A stretch of 64,000 nt of DNA. Origin: an uncultured Eubacteriales bacterium. GTDB lineage: Bacteria > Bacillota > Clostridia > Lachnospirales > Lachnospiraceae. The notes under the pieces were generated by a model. The model had not been told where the DNA came from. It saw only the letters and a list, made by a program, of their open reading frames with translations, and did not search any database. A program made the position numbers and the translations under genes. The stretch lies in NCBI GenBank assembly GCA_900548855.1, contig URMF01000001.1:124001-188000 (forward strand). The letters run 5' to 3'. Positions 35,928 to 45,002 of the stretch are shown one piece after another (position 1 is the stretch's first letter; every line of letters starts with the position of its first letter).

Positions 35928-36932
35928 TCAGCTCTTTGCTTTCACTGTATTCCGGACAATGAGTTTTCCATACACCACGGTTGTTCCCCGTCGGTAATTT
36001 TTATTCTTCGCCCTCTGTTCCACAATATGGATGCAATGCCTTATCATTTCATCTATATTTACACGGTACGTGGTTAATTCGATGTCCTCCGGAATCTGGT
36101 CCGCATAGTCGTCATATCCTACCACCGCAATATCCTCCGGCACAGAGTAGCCCTCTTTTTCCAAAGTCTCGATGAGACGATAGGCAACCACGTCACAATT
36201 ACATACAAATGCTTCCGGCATATCCTCCGGCAGCTTCAAATCAATAAATTTTCCATGCTTGTCTCTATCGGATATCATCCACCGCTCATCAGCAATCTGG
36301 TCTTTAGCCATCAGGTATTTCAAATATCCCATAAAACGGTCCAATATACTCCGGGTACTCTTATAATCCCCCACAAAACCGATTTTTTTATAGCCGTTTT
36401 TGACAAGATATCTGGTAAGCAGATACCCTCCATTTATACTGTCTCCTACCACGCAGTCCACATCAAATTCTTCATTTTCAAAATCAAAGAAAATAATTCC
36501 AAGCTCCGTCTGTACCAGCTTTTCCAGAAATATGGTTTTCATCTCTCCAATAACAATCACCTGTTCAACGGAATCCATTCTCACCACATTTGGCAAAATC
36601 CCAGCCTCTTCATCCTCAACACGGACAATTTCCAGTATCCCGATATACCCCTTTGCAGAAAGCCCCATAATCATTTTCTGATATATTTTAAAATAAAAGG
36701 AATTATCACTAATAAACCGCTCGGATATGACAATGGCAATGTTCAGACTACCGGTTTCTGATTTCTTTTTATCTCCCTTAAAGGCATATCCCAACTCCTT
36801 TGCCTTTTCAACAATTTTCTCTCTTAACGCTTCGCTGACACCATCCTTTCCCGCCAACGCCTTGGAAACGGTAACAATACTCACGTCCAGTTCCGTTGCC
36901 ACATCCTTCATTGTTACCTGTTTTCTAACCAT
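35928..36932 (-). CDS. LacI-family transcriptional regulator
   Basis: A 334-residue regulator with the LacI helix-turn-helix at the N-terminus (TMKDVATELDVSIVTVSKAL, residues 7-26, then the hinge KAKELGY). A sugar-binding core (about 62-330) includes GYKKIGFVGDY and VPEDIAVVGYDDY. The start ATG has a GGAGCG site. It faces the AraC gene tail to tail and is followed upstream by the CE2-like gene 45 bases away, so it may be co-transcribed with that gene. It probably represses mannan genes until an oligosaccharide binds. Confidence 0.92.
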   Translation of the reverse strand: MVRKQVTMKDVATELDVSIVTVSKALAGKDGVSEALREKIVEKAKELGYAFKGDKKKSETGSLNIAIVISERFISDNSFYFKIYQKMIMGLSAKGYIGILEIVRVEDEEAGILPNVVRMDSVEQVIVIGEMKTIFLEKLVQTELGIIFFDFENEEFDVDCVVGDSINGGYLLTRYLVKNGYKKIGFVGDYKSTRSILDRFMGYLKYLMAKDQIADERWMISDRDKHGKFIDLKLPEDMPEAFVCNCDVVAYRLIETLEKEGYSVPEDIAVVGYDDYADQIPEDIELTTYRVNIDEMIRHCIHIVEQRAKNKNYRRGTTVVYGKLIVRNTVKAKS

Positions 36933-36977
36933 TTTTCCACGCTCCTTTTTTATATTTCATCTGATGTATTTTATTTC

Positions 36978-38000
36978 TTACAGGAGATTCTCTTGCCGCA
37001 TAAATGCCAGAATCCGTTCCGCATCCTTTCTATGAGTCGCTATGGAAGGATGCATAGATGCCATCCCATCCCGTTCCACATCATGATACGGAAGTTCAAA
37101 TGCATATACATTTTCCATTCCCTCAGCCTTCACTTTTTCAACCACCTGTTTTACATAGGAAAACACGCCATTGCACAATGTACCCAGCACGCATACCAGA
37201 ACTGCTTCCCTGTGATACTCTCTTAGCATTTTCAAGAAATTCTCATATGCCTTTTGAAATCCATCTCTTATTTCTTCTTTACAAAGATGCTCCGAATCAT
37301 TGGTACCCAGATTAATAAATATGTACTGTGGTTCAAATTCCTTCGGATTCTGATATACTTCTTTATTCACAAACCAGTTCACATAGGGATATAATTTAGG
37401 AACATTATTATCGGGATTGCCAGTATATTCCACATACATCCCATAGCCGGAAGCAGATATCCATCTGGCATTCCAATTCATTTCTCTCGCCATAAATGCC
37501 CCATAGCTGTATTCCCCATCCTCTTCCCGAATAGTATATTCACTTTCCGGTTCGCCATGAACGCCATATCCACAGGTGATGGAATCTCCAATAAATTCCA
37601 CCTTTACACGGTCATCCGAAGTCCGCTTCAAGGGCAATATTTTACCATCACATACCTTTATCCTTTGAAGACCTGCGTAGGACATTGCTGCCTCTGTAAT
37701 TTTAACAATCCTGATTTCATGCACCTGTTCCGGTTCTAAGTCACAGATAAAATACCATCCTTCCCGCCTGTCCAGCACTATCTGGGATTTCTCTTTTCCG
37801 TCCACATATACCCTTAACCCGGGCTGGTTTACTTCTTCGTTCTCACCAGTAACAAAATATATATATACCGAATGCCCTTCCGCACTTAGGGAAATACTGC
37901 TGTTCGTATACCCCAGATAGCTGATTCCCTGTTGCCTTAGAATTCTTCCTTCCCAATGAAGGAGCAAATCTGTCTCTTCATCCATTAAATATTCCGACAT
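36978..38000 (-). CDS. SGNH acetylesterase (CE2-like)
   Basis: A 340-residue protein without a signal peptide. An N-terminal jelly-roll domain (about 10-125) precedes an SGNH hydrolase domain: VEFIGDSITCGYG (nucleophile Ser), the Gly of the SASGYGMY oxyanion block, FINLGTNDSEH (Asn) and MHPSIATHRKDAERI (Asp/His region). This two-domain form is the CE2 family. In Roseburia the CE2 and CE17 esterases together remove 2-O, 3-O and 6-O acetyl groups from mannooligosaccharides. The start ATG has a GGAG site 15 bases upstream. Confidence 0.8.
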   Translation of the reverse strand: MSEYLMDEETDLLLHWEGRILRQQGISYLGYTNSSISLSAEGHSVYIYFVTGENEEVNQPGLRVYVDGKEKSQIVLDRREGWYFICDLEPEQVHEIRIVKITEAAMSYAGLQRIKVCDGKILPLKRTSDDRVKVEFIGDSITCGYGVHGEPESEYTIREEDGEYSYGAFMAREMNWNARWISASGYGMYVEYTGNPDNNVPKLYPYVNWFVNKEVYQNPKEFEPQYIFINLGTNDSEHLCKEEIRDGFQKAYENFLKMLREYHREAVLVCVLGTLCNGVFSYVKQVVEKVKAEGMENVYAFELPYHDVERDGMASMHPSIATHRKDAERILAFMRQENLL

Positions 38001-38042
38001 AGCTATTTCTCCATCTCAATTGATTTATATTATAATGATTTG

Positions 38043-38099
38043 ATTATAGCTTAATTTATCAGAAAATTCAACGTATTTACTTTAATTTACTTAAATTAA
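38043..38099 (-). promoter_or_regulatory. Promoter and palindrome upstream of the CE2-like gene
   Basis: On the minus strand TTGAAT (38066-38071) and TATAAT (38043-38048) have 17 bases between, a good sigma-A promoter. Just upstream lies the palindrome TTAATTT-ACTT-AAATTAA (38082-38099), related in style to the palindrome before the GH130_2 gene. It may bind the LacI or another regulator; this is inferred. Confidence 0.6.
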
Positions 38100-38106
38100 T
38101 CAATTT

Positions 38107-39477
38107 TTATTCTTCTCCTGCGGTTTTTCCGCTCAGGGCAGCCTGCCATCTGTCATTCCAGTCCTTCATGATATCTTCAAAGCTTTCCCCGTCTTCCTTC
38201 CTTGCTTCCTCTACAATTCTCTTCTTTTCTGTATCTTCATCAAGGTAAATACCGGACAACTCATTTACCTGGTCATATTTTCCTGCATTTCCGGATAAGG
38301 CAGGATTATCGATTACCAGCTCCACACCATTGAAATTCTCCAGCAATTTCGGAAGCTCTGCCTTCTTTTTAATGGAAATGGCACCCTCACTGGCTGCAAA
38401 TCCAGAATCCTTCAGTATATAATCAATCCATGCCCTGGCCGTTGCTTTATTCTCACTGTTTTTATTGATTCCATAGCAGTATTCTATCGTAGTTGTGGCA
38501 TACTGCACTCCGTCTATACTATAAGGAAAGGGCATATAACCAATATCATCCGGATTCGTAGACGCACTTTGTATTTCCGAAAGCAAATTCCAATCAGCCA
38601 GAATACAGCCAATTTCACCCTGATTCAGCATCGTTTTTGCCGTCTTCCAGTTAATACTGTCGGATTCCTTCTCACACAAACCGGCTTTCACAATATCATA
38701 AAGCAGCTCATGAACAATATAATTCGGCTTTTGTTTAGCAAACGGGGTCTTGTCCACTACAATACCATTATAATGGTAATCCGGATTTCCAGATACCGAA
38801 CCCCATGCATGCTGCTGCCACCCTGCAAGACCCCGGCTCATTCTCATATTGGTACAATATGGAATCACCTGAGGCTGTGTTGTCCGTATTGCCCTTAGTG
38901 CCTGCAAAAATTCTTCCGGACTTTTCGGAAGCTCATATACACCTGCTCTTTCAAAAACCTTTTTATTATATACAATCCCCTGCGGCTCCGCATATTGCGC
39001 CAGCCCGTAGACAATTCCATCCTGCTGTTTCTCCTGTAAATACTTTTCATTATAAATCTCTGACAGTTCTTCCGATGTTCCCAACGGCTCAAAATATTTT
39101 TCCAGCTCCTCATTGGATACAAAATGGGGAATCAGCAAAACATCACCATAATCGTTTTCTTTTATTTTATCGGCAACAGAGGCTTCATACTTGCCAAATT
39201 GTTCAAATACAACCTCTGTTCCGGGATATTTCTCCTCAAATGCCATTTTATATTCGACAAGCTTTGTCTTTATCAAATCTACACGATCTGTCAACACCGT
39301 GATTGTTCCAATCACTTCATCTGACTCCTCTTCCCCGGGCACTGTCTGTTCAGAAGCTGTACTCTGCCCCTGCACCGGTTTCTGCTCTGCCTGCTTGTCT
39401 TTGCCACAGGCAAAAAGAGAGAGTCCCATCACTGCTGCCAAACATATACTTACTATTTTCTTTCCCAAAGTTTTCAT
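38107..39477 (-). CDS. ABC transporter extracellular sugar-binding lipoprotein
   Basis: A 456-residue solute-binding lipoprotein. The signal peptide ends in the lipobox LFAC (Cys24), followed by an acidic linker. The mature part fits the family 1 carbohydrate-binding fold: ITVLTDRVDLIKTKLVEYKM, FEEKYPGTEVVFEQF and PSEEFLQALRAIRT-like segments. No permease or ATPase gene is nearby, which is unusual. It lies at the edge of the mannan locus, so a mannooligosaccharide ligand is plausible, but the fold alone does not show the ligand. The start ATG has an AAGGAG site. Confidence 0.82.
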   Translation of the reverse strand: MKTLGKKIVSICLAAVMGLSLFACGKDKQAEQKPVQGQSTASEQTVPGEEESDEVIGTITVLTDRVDLIKTKLVEYKMAFEEKYPGTEVVFEQFGKYEASVADKIKENDYGDVLLIPHFVSNEELEKYFEPLGTSEELSEIYNEKYLQEKQQDGIVYGLAQYAEPQGIVYNKKVFERAGVYELPKSPEEFLQALRAIRTTQPQVIPYCTNMRMSRGLAGWQQHAWGSVSGNPDYHYNGIVVDKTPFAKQKPNYIVHELLYDIVKAGLCEKESDSINWKTAKTMLNQGEIGCILADWNLLSEIQSASTNPDDIGYMPFPYSIDGVQYATTTIEYCYGINKNSENKATARAWIDYILKDSGFAASEGAISIKKKAELPKLLENFNGVELVIDNPALSGNAGKYDQVNELSGIYLDEDTEKKRIVEEARKEDGESFEDIMKDWNDRWQAALSGKTAGEE

Positions 39478-39707
39478 CTCAAAGCTCCTTCTATAACCAG
39501 ACTTTCACGGATAATTTCAGCCTTGCATCCTGTCCTCCAGCTCTACCCTCCGTGCAAAAAACAGGGACCACTGCTCGAAAATTCCTCTTTTCTTACAACA
39601 GTCCCCTATTTCTCATTATTTATTATATATCCGGTTACAAACCAAATATTCATAACGATACTTAAAAATCTTTTTCTGTCTGATATTCTCTATCCGCTTA
39701 CAAAATC

Positions 39708-40571
39708 TCACGCTTTACCTACAGAACCAAATAGCTCCATCTTTTCCTTTACAGTAGCCTTGATTGCATCTGCACCTGGCGCTAATAATTTACGAGGGTC
39801 AAACCCCTTACCCTCTAAATCTTTTCCTGCTTCAATATACTTACGTGTTGCATCTGCGAAGGATAACTGACACTCTGTATTAACATTAATCTTAGCAACA
39901 CCCAAGGAAATCGCTTTCTTAATCATATCCTCAGGAATGCCTGTACCACCGTGTAATACCAATGGCATATCACCAGTCTTCTGTTGGATTGCGTCTAAGG
40001 TCTCAAAGCTTAAGCCTGCCCAGTTTTCAGGATATTTACCGTGAATGTTACCAATACCGGCTGCCAGCATGGTTACACCTAAATCTGCAACCGCTTTACA
40101 CTCATCCGGGTCTGCACACTCACCAGCACCAATTACGCCATCTTCTTCGCCACCGATGGAACCAACTTCTGCCTCTAAGGAAAGTCCCTTTTCCTTACAA
40201 ATTGCAACTAATTCCTTTGTCTTTGCTACATTCTCCTCAATCGGGTAGTGGGAACCGTCAAACATGATAGAAGAAAAACCTGCTTCAATACAAGCTAATG
40301 CACCTTCATAAGAACCATGGTCAAGGTGAAGTGCAACCGGAACTGTAATTCCCAGGCTGTCCACCATAGCATCTACCATAGCTGCAACCGTTTTAAAACC
40401 AGTCATATACTTACCGGCACCCTCGGATACACCAAGTATAACAGGACTGTTTAATTCCTGTGCAGTTAAAAGGATAGACTTTGTCCACTCAAGATTGTTG
40501 ATGTTGAACTGACCAACTGCATACTTGCCAGCTTTTGCCTTTTTTAACATTTCTTCTGCTGAAACTAACAT
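39708..40571 (-). CDS. fba: Class II fructose-bisphosphate aldolase
   Basis: The zinc-dependent glycolytic aldolase that splits fructose-1,6-bisphosphate. The roughly 287-residue protein starts MLVSAEEMLKKAKAGKYAVG at 40571, with a TGGAGG site; an upstream in-frame start lacks one. Zinc and active-site segments are VPVALHLDHGSYEG (His-Asp-His), SLEAEVGSIGGEEDG, IGNIHGKYPE and LVLHGGTGIPEDMIKKAI. It has its own promoter and sits beside, not within, the mannan locus. Confidence 0.95.
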   Translation of the reverse strand: MLVSAEEMLKKAKAGKYAVGQFNINNLEWTKSILLTAQELNSPVILGVSEGAGKYMTGFKTVAAMVDAMVDSLGITVPVALHLDHGSYEGALACIEAGFSSIMFDGSHYPIEENVAKTKELVAICKEKGLSLEAEVGSIGGEEDGVIGAGECADPDECKAVADLGVTMLAAGIGNIHGKYPENWAGLSFETLDAIQQKTGDMPLVLHGGTGIPEDMIKKAISLGVAKINVNTECQLSFADATRKYIEAGKDLEGKGFDPRKLLAPGADAIKATVKEKMELFGSVGKA

Positions 40572-40638
40572 GAAAAAATTCCTCCATCTTCTTAAAATAA
40601 TTACAGGTGAAAAAATGCGCACCTGCACACTTAGCTTT

Positions 40639-40644
40639 ATTATA
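40639..40644 (-). promoter_or_regulatory. -10 element of the fba promoter
   Basis: TATAAT lies on the minus strand 68 bases upstream of the fba start. No good -35 hexamer is found at 16-18 bases, so only the -10 is called. Confidence 0.5.
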
Positions 40645-40707
40645 CCCTAACTTGTACCAAAAAGAAAGAAAAAGTTTCGTCCTGCACCACCACCTGCTAT
40701 CTACTCA

Positions 40708-40753
40708 TTACAGTTCAAACATGCCATCAGCACCAGGCAGATTCGAACTGTAA
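40708..40753 (-). other. Inverted repeat after galE
   Basis: TTACAGTTC (40708-40716) and GAACTGTAA (40745-40753) are perfect complements, with an inner TGCC/GGCA pairing. No T-run follows. It starts 8 bases after the galE stop. The segment CAGTTCGAATCTG within it looks like a tRNA T-arm, but no other tRNA parts are seen. Confidence 0.4.
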
Positions 40754-40760
40754 CATCTAC

Positions 40761-41762
40761 TCAGCAGCCTGCAACATGCTTTTCCCATTGCCATGCATCC
40801 CTGCACATGGTATCCAAAGTCTCCTGTGCCTGCCAGCCCAACAGTCTTTTTGCTTTAGACGGGTCTGCATAACATTGGGCGACATCACCGGCACGCCTCG
40901 GTACAATCCTATAGGGAATTTCGATTTTATTTACCTGTTCAAAGGTTTTCACAAGCTCCAGTACACTGTACCCGTTCCCTGTTCCCAGGTTAATAACCTC
41001 TGCACCCTTATGGCTCATGGCATAATTCAGTGCGGCAATATGGCCTTTTGCGATGTCCACTACATGAATATAGTCTCTGACTCCGGTTCCATCCGGGGTA
41101 TCATAATCATTCCCAAACACATTCAGATAAGGGCGGATTCCCGAAGCCACCTGTGTAATATACGGCATCAGATTATTGGGCACTCCATTAGGCTGTTCCC
41201 CAATCAGCGCCGACTTATGGGCACCTATGGGATTAAAATATCTTAAAATAACAGCAGATAAATCCTTTTCTGCATTGCAGACATCCTGAATAATCTGTTC
41301 AGACATATACTTCGTCCAGCCATAGGGGTTGGTACAGCCTGTCGGCATCCCTTCCACCAGGGGAACCACCTCCGGCACCCCGTATACTGTGGCAGAGGAG
41401 CTGAAAATCAAATTATACACTCCGTGCCTTTTCATTGCCTCCATAACGGTTATCAGAGAATCCAGGTCATTTCGGTAGTACAGCAACGGCTTCTCAACAG
41501 ATTCTCCCACCGCCTTATAACTGGCAAAATGCAGTACAGCCTCAATGCTATATTTTTCAAACATGCTGTCCACTTTCACAGGGTCACAGACATCCATCTC
41601 TTCCAGTACCGGTCTTTTCCCTGCTATATCCTCTATCGCATTTATAACCTCCGGCTTACTGTTATAAAAATTATCGGCAATCAATACCTCAAAACCGGCC
41701 TGCAGCAGCTCCACTGCCGTATGGGAGCCAATATATCCTGCCCCACCTGTCAACAAAATCAT
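40761..41762 (-). CDS. galE: UDP-glucose 4-epimerase
   Basis: GalE interconverts UDP-glucose and UDP-galactose, supplying the Leloir pathway and cell-surface polysaccharides. The 333-residue protein has the NAD-binding start LLTGGAGYIGSHTAVELLQ, the catalytic Tyr-Lys pair in TNPYGWTKYMSE, the Ser in SSSATVYG and the conserved RVRDYIHV-type segment (GVRDYIHVVDIAKGHIAAL). The start ATG has a GGGGG site. It follows a sugar nucleotidyltransferase gene by 24 bases, suggesting a nucleotide-sugar unit. Confidence 0.95.
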   Translation of the reverse strand: MILLTGGAGYIGSHTAVELLQAGFEVLIADNFYNSKPEVINAIEDIAGKRPVLEEMDVCDPVKVDSMFEKYSIEAVLHFASYKAVGESVEKPLLYYRNDLDSLITVMEAMKRHGVYNLIFSSSATVYGVPEVVPLVEGMPTGCTNPYGWTKYMSEQIIQDVCNAEKDLSAVILRYFNPIGAHKSALIGEQPNGVPNNLMPYITQVASGIRPYLNVFGNDYDTPDGTGVRDYIHVVDIAKGHIAALNYAMSHKGAEVINLGTGNGYSVLELVKTFEQVNKIEIPYRIVPRRAGDVAQCYADPSKAKRLLGWQAQETLDTMCRDAWQWEKHVAGC

Positions 41763-41786
41763 TTTTATACGCCCCCTGTCCTGTTT

Positions 41787-42695
41787 TTATGATTCCCAAA
41801 GATTGCGTCCGTATACACCATCTGCCACCAATTGTTTAAATGCCTGTACTACACTTTCTTTATCCTCCGCATAAGTCACGCCAAACCACCGGTCCGAGGA
41901 GGACAACACCTTAACCTCAGCCTGCCTGTTCTGGAGCAAATCATCTATAATTGTGGGCAGTAGAAATTCTGCCTTTACATCCTCCGGCTTCATGTCGTTC
42001 AGAAAATCCACAAACTTATCCTGTAAAATTTCCATAAATTCCGGGGTTACCCCCCACATATTCATGGAAACCAAGGTATCATCTGTGAGACTTCCCTTCT
42101 CTTCACTGGTATAATTGCCATCTGCATCCCTTAATATTTCATGGGTTTCTGTAATTTTTACCAGATTCTCCTTCTCATCCATGGAGCAGACACCACGGGT
42201 TACAGACCCGTTATCGCTCAAGGTATTGGAAAGCTTGAAGCCTGCCATACAATACCGGTATCTGTCAGAAGCATGCTCTACCAGAAACCGGTAGATTTTT
42301 ACAAATGCTTCTTTTCCATAATAGTCATCTGCATTGACGACAACAAAGGGAACATCTAAAATCCCCCTACAGGCAAGAACCGCCTGCCCGGTTCCCCATG
42401 GCTTTGTTCTACCGGCGGGACAAGTAAATCCATCCGGTAAGTCATCTTTATCCTGAAATACGTATTCCACCGGACATATTTTTTCAATCCGTGAACCGAT
42501 TACTTCTCTAAATTCTGTTTCAATATCCCTGCGTATAATAAATACTACTTTTGTAAAACCTGCTTCCAATGCATCATGGATAGAGTAGTCAATAATAATT
42601 TCACCCTGTGGACCCACCTTCTGTAGCTGCTTGATTCCTGCTCCATACCGGGAACCTATGCCAGCAGCCATAATTACCAACGCAATCTCTCTCAT
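41787..42695 (-). CDS. Sugar-phosphate nucleotidyltransferase family protein
   Basis: A 302-residue GT-A-fold nucleotidyltransferase. The N-terminus has the nucleotide-binding motif ALVIMAAGIGSRYGAGIKQL (residues 5-24; the GxGxR loop). FVVVNADDYYG is the metal-binding Asp region. It resembles glucose-1-phosphate nucleotidyltransferases, but the sugar and nucleotide cannot be assigned. It directly precedes galE, so a role in nucleotide-sugar supply is likely. The start ATG has an AAAGGAGG site. Confidence 0.75.
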   Translation of the reverse strand: MREIALVIMAAGIGSRYGAGIKQLQKVGPQGEIIIDYSIHDALEAGFTKVVFIIRRDIETEFREVIGSRIEKICPVEYVFQDKDDLPDGFTCPAGRTKPWGTGQAVLACRGILDVPFVVVNADDYYGKEAFVKIYRFLVEHASDRYRYCMAGFKLSNTLSDNGSVTRGVCSMDEKENLVKITETHEILRDADGNYTSEEKGSLTDDTLVSMNMWGVTPEFMEILQDKFVDFLNDMKPEDVKAEFLLPTIIDDLLQNRQAEVKVLSSSDRWFGVTYAEDKESVVQAFKQLVADGVYGRNLWES

Positions 42696-42772
42696 CAGTG
42701 TCCTCCTTTATATTTTTCTGCCATCATGCTATCATAAACCATAACAAAAATCAAATTAAATATATATCATCT

Positions 42773-43525
42773 CTACAGCTCCTTTATCTGTGTAAACAAC
42801 TCATCCATTTCAAGCCTAGTCATTCTGCCTCCCACTCTTAAAACGGTTTCCACATCCGGCAGGCTGTCACTGCACACAGATACGCAATAGTCTGCATCCT
42901 CCATAAAACAAACTGCAAACCATCTGTCCAGCCCCTCAACACAGGCTGTCCCCGATTCCTCCCGCAATATTCGGAAAGAATTGAGAGGAATACGCAGGCC
43001 TTCTCCCGAATGCTTAATAAATGCCTCCTTCATGGTCCAGTATTCCAAGAAGCATTTCTCCTGCTCCTCTCTCTCCCCTGCAGAAATGATATCTGTATAC
43101 TCATTTTCACAAAAACAGCGTTTTGCTACCGCTAAATAATTTTTCTTTTTATGTTCTATATCAATTCCAACAGGTCTGTCACTGACCGCCAAAACAGCAT
43201 ATTTTCCGGAATGGGACAGGTTAAAATAGGCAACCGGCACCTTTTTCGCCTTCCCAGACTCTGTTTTACCAAGAATCTCCGGGTAATCCAGTTCAGGCTT
43301 TCCCTGCTCTCCATACCGGTAACAAATTTTATCCATAGAAATACCTGTCTCCCGGCTTAACACATACTGCAAAAATGCACCAGTATACAGCCGTTTCTTG
43401 GCTACACTCGCGTTTAATGCCTTTTTTACCCCTGCCTTTCGCTCCTCCGGTAAAATTCCATATAAAGCAAGTGACTGCTCATACGAGCAGCCACCGCTTA
43501 GATTCATATAAAACATATGTATCAT
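42773..43525 (-). CDS. 4'-phosphopantetheinyl transferase (Sfp type)
   Basis: This roughly 250-residue enzyme transfers phosphopantetheine from CoA to a carrier protein serine. Sfp-type motifs are AYFNLSHSGKYAVLAVSDRPVGIDIE (with the metal-binding Asp in GIDIE) and the helix FLEYWTMKEAFIKHSGEGL (WxxKEA with the second metal Glu). The ATG at 43525 has a GGAG site; the longer frame of 13 more codons lacks one. It is the last gene of the unit with an acyl carrier protein and a BtrH-like protein, so that ACP is the obvious substrate. Confidence 0.9.
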   Translation of the reverse strand: MIHMFYMNLSGGCSYEQSLALYGILPEERKAGVKKALNASVAKKRLYTGAFLQYVLSRETGISMDKICYRYGEQGKPELDYPEILGKTESGKAKKVPVAYFNLSHSGKYAVLAVSDRPVGIDIEHKKKNYLAVAKRCFCENEYTDIISAGEREEQEKCFLEYWTMKEAFIKHSGEGLRIPLNSFRILREESGTACVEGLDRWFAVCFMEDADYCVSVCSDSLPDVETVLRVGGRMTRLEMDELFTQIKEL

Positions 43526-43604
43526 AGTTTGTCTCCTGATTTCCCAAACAACTCTGCCATCCATTCATTTGGGATTCAAACCAAAAATTAATTATATTAT
43601 ACTT

Positions 43605-44651
43605 TTATAATAACTCTGTTACCCTGCTAAGAATTGCTATCTCTTTCTCCTTGGCATCATCCAGATATCCTGCAATTCTGTCACCGGCTTCAATCTCATC
43701 GGTTACGGAGATACGAACCAACAGATTCCGGGCTGTCAGCATATCCTCCACAACAACCGCATAATCATCTAACATTTGCTGGTTAAACGGAATCACTTCA
43801 TTTGCCATTAAATATTTTAATCGGTCTAACATTAAAACCTTATGGTCATAGGCGATATGTAACGCACGGATATCAAAATCCGGCTCCTCCTTGTGAAGCT
43901 GCTTATCCACTCTTGCTTTCAGGGCCTCGTAGACATTTACACCAAAAACCGTATCATCAAACCGGTTTCTCATCATCCGGAAATGTTCCTTCGTGTCTGC
44001 ACCCGTCAGATATTCTTCCAGGGTCCTCTTAATCAAAACCCGGTCAATATCATAATATTTACTGTCAACATTTTTCTGAATGACATACAAGCCCCGGGTG
44101 CCTTTATAATCATCACGGAATACATGATCCTCTCCGGCAGAAAGAACATCAAAGCCTCTCTTAACCGCATCAAAGGTAACCGTTGTATATGCATACTTAT
44201 CCTTAAAGGTAAAATCGCCTACATAGAATACCTCTTCCTCCATGTTATATCCATAAATGAACAATTCATGGGAAAACTTATAGTCTACACTGACATCACT
44301 AATCATTCTCGCCTCATCGAAGGCACCATATACATATCCGCCAAGGTCAATGGTCTTCACAATAAAATCAACCACATCACCACAATAACTTTCAATCTGC
44401 GGCTTTGTAATCAGTGAAAAGATAAGATACGGACATTCCTTCATTGCACTGCTTCCCGGCATCATATCACATAACAAAATCTCATCCCCGCTTGTATACT
44501 CCGGAATATTATAGCAACGGAGCTGGATATAGTTGCTGTATATCCATCTTTTTGCATTCTCGTCCTCTCCAAGAATTGAAAATAAAGTTGCATGCCACTG
44601 CCATGATGTAATGGCAGGATATTTAACAGGTAAAACCACTTTGTTAGCCAT
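43605..44651 (-). CDS. BtrH_N-like (papain-fold) protein, function unknown
   Basis: A 348-residue soluble protein next to an ACP. Its first half recalls the N-terminal domain of butirosin protein BtrH, an acyl-ACP to aminoglycoside acyltransferase: ITSWQWHATLFSILGED near the start, then SHELFIYGYNMEEEVFYVGD. The second half is helical. In BtrH-like enzymes a cysteine acts near the N-terminus; here that place reads SWQWHAT with no Cys, while the His of SHELFIYGYN is present. If the fold is right, it may use another nucleophile or may bind rather than react. The start ATG has a GAAGGAGG site, 19 bases after the ACP stop. The fold call is tentative. Confidence 0.5.
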   Translation of the reverse strand: MANKVVLPVKYPAITSWQWHATLFSILGEDENAKRWIYSNYIQLRCYNIPEYTSGDEILLCDMMPGSSAMKECPYLIFSLITKPQIESYCGDVVDFIVKTIDLGGYVYGAFDEARMISDVSVDYKFSHELFIYGYNMEEEVFYVGDFTFKDKYAYTTVTFDAVKRGFDVLSAGEDHVFRDDYKGTRGLYVIQKNVDSKYYDIDRVLIKRTLEEYLTGADTKEHFRMMRNRFDDTVFGVNVYEALKARVDKQLHKEEPDFDIRALHIAYDHKVLMLDRLKYLMANEVIPFNQQMLDDYAVVVEDMLTARNLLVRISVTDEIEAGDRIAGYLDDAKEKEIAILSRVTELL

Positions 44652-44670
44652 AATACTTACTCCTCCTTCA

Positions 44671-44922
44671 TTACTGCAGCTTTTCTTCGATTACTTCAAT
44701 GACATCATCAAAATTCTCGTATTTGTTAAGCGCCAGCTCTCTGTCATCAAATTTCACATTGAATGCCTGTTCAGCGTCCACAATCATCTTAATCAATGAC
44801 ACGGAATCTACCCCATATTCATCCGCCAGGGAAGCCTCTGTATCGAGCTTGTCCACTTCAACGTCCGGCAGCTCTTCCTCAATAATTTCCAGTAGTTTTT
44901 CTTTGATTTCCTTCTTTTCCAT
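44671..44922 (-). CDS. Acyl carrier protein
   Basis: An 83-residue acidic four-helix carrier protein. The prosthetic-group site is the Ser in DEYGVDSVSLIKM (DSV in place of the usual DSL). The start MEKKEIKEKLLEIIEEELPD at 44922 has a GGAGG site; the longer frame of 22 codons does not. It is not next to fatty-acid synthesis genes. Its neighbours are a MATE exporter, a BtrH-like protein and a dedicated phosphopantetheinyl transferase, which suggests a specialised carrier rather than the housekeeping AcpP. Confidence 0.92.
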   Translation of the reverse strand: MEKKEIKEKLLEIIEEELPDVEVDKLDTEASLADEYGVDSVSLIKMIVDAEQAFNVKFDDRELALNKYENFDDVIEVIEEKLQ

Positions 44923-45002
44923 GCTGATACCCTCCATAAATTCTAATACACTTATTATTTTAATACGAATACAGGTAATGTTCAACAAAAATATTTAAAA
45001 AT

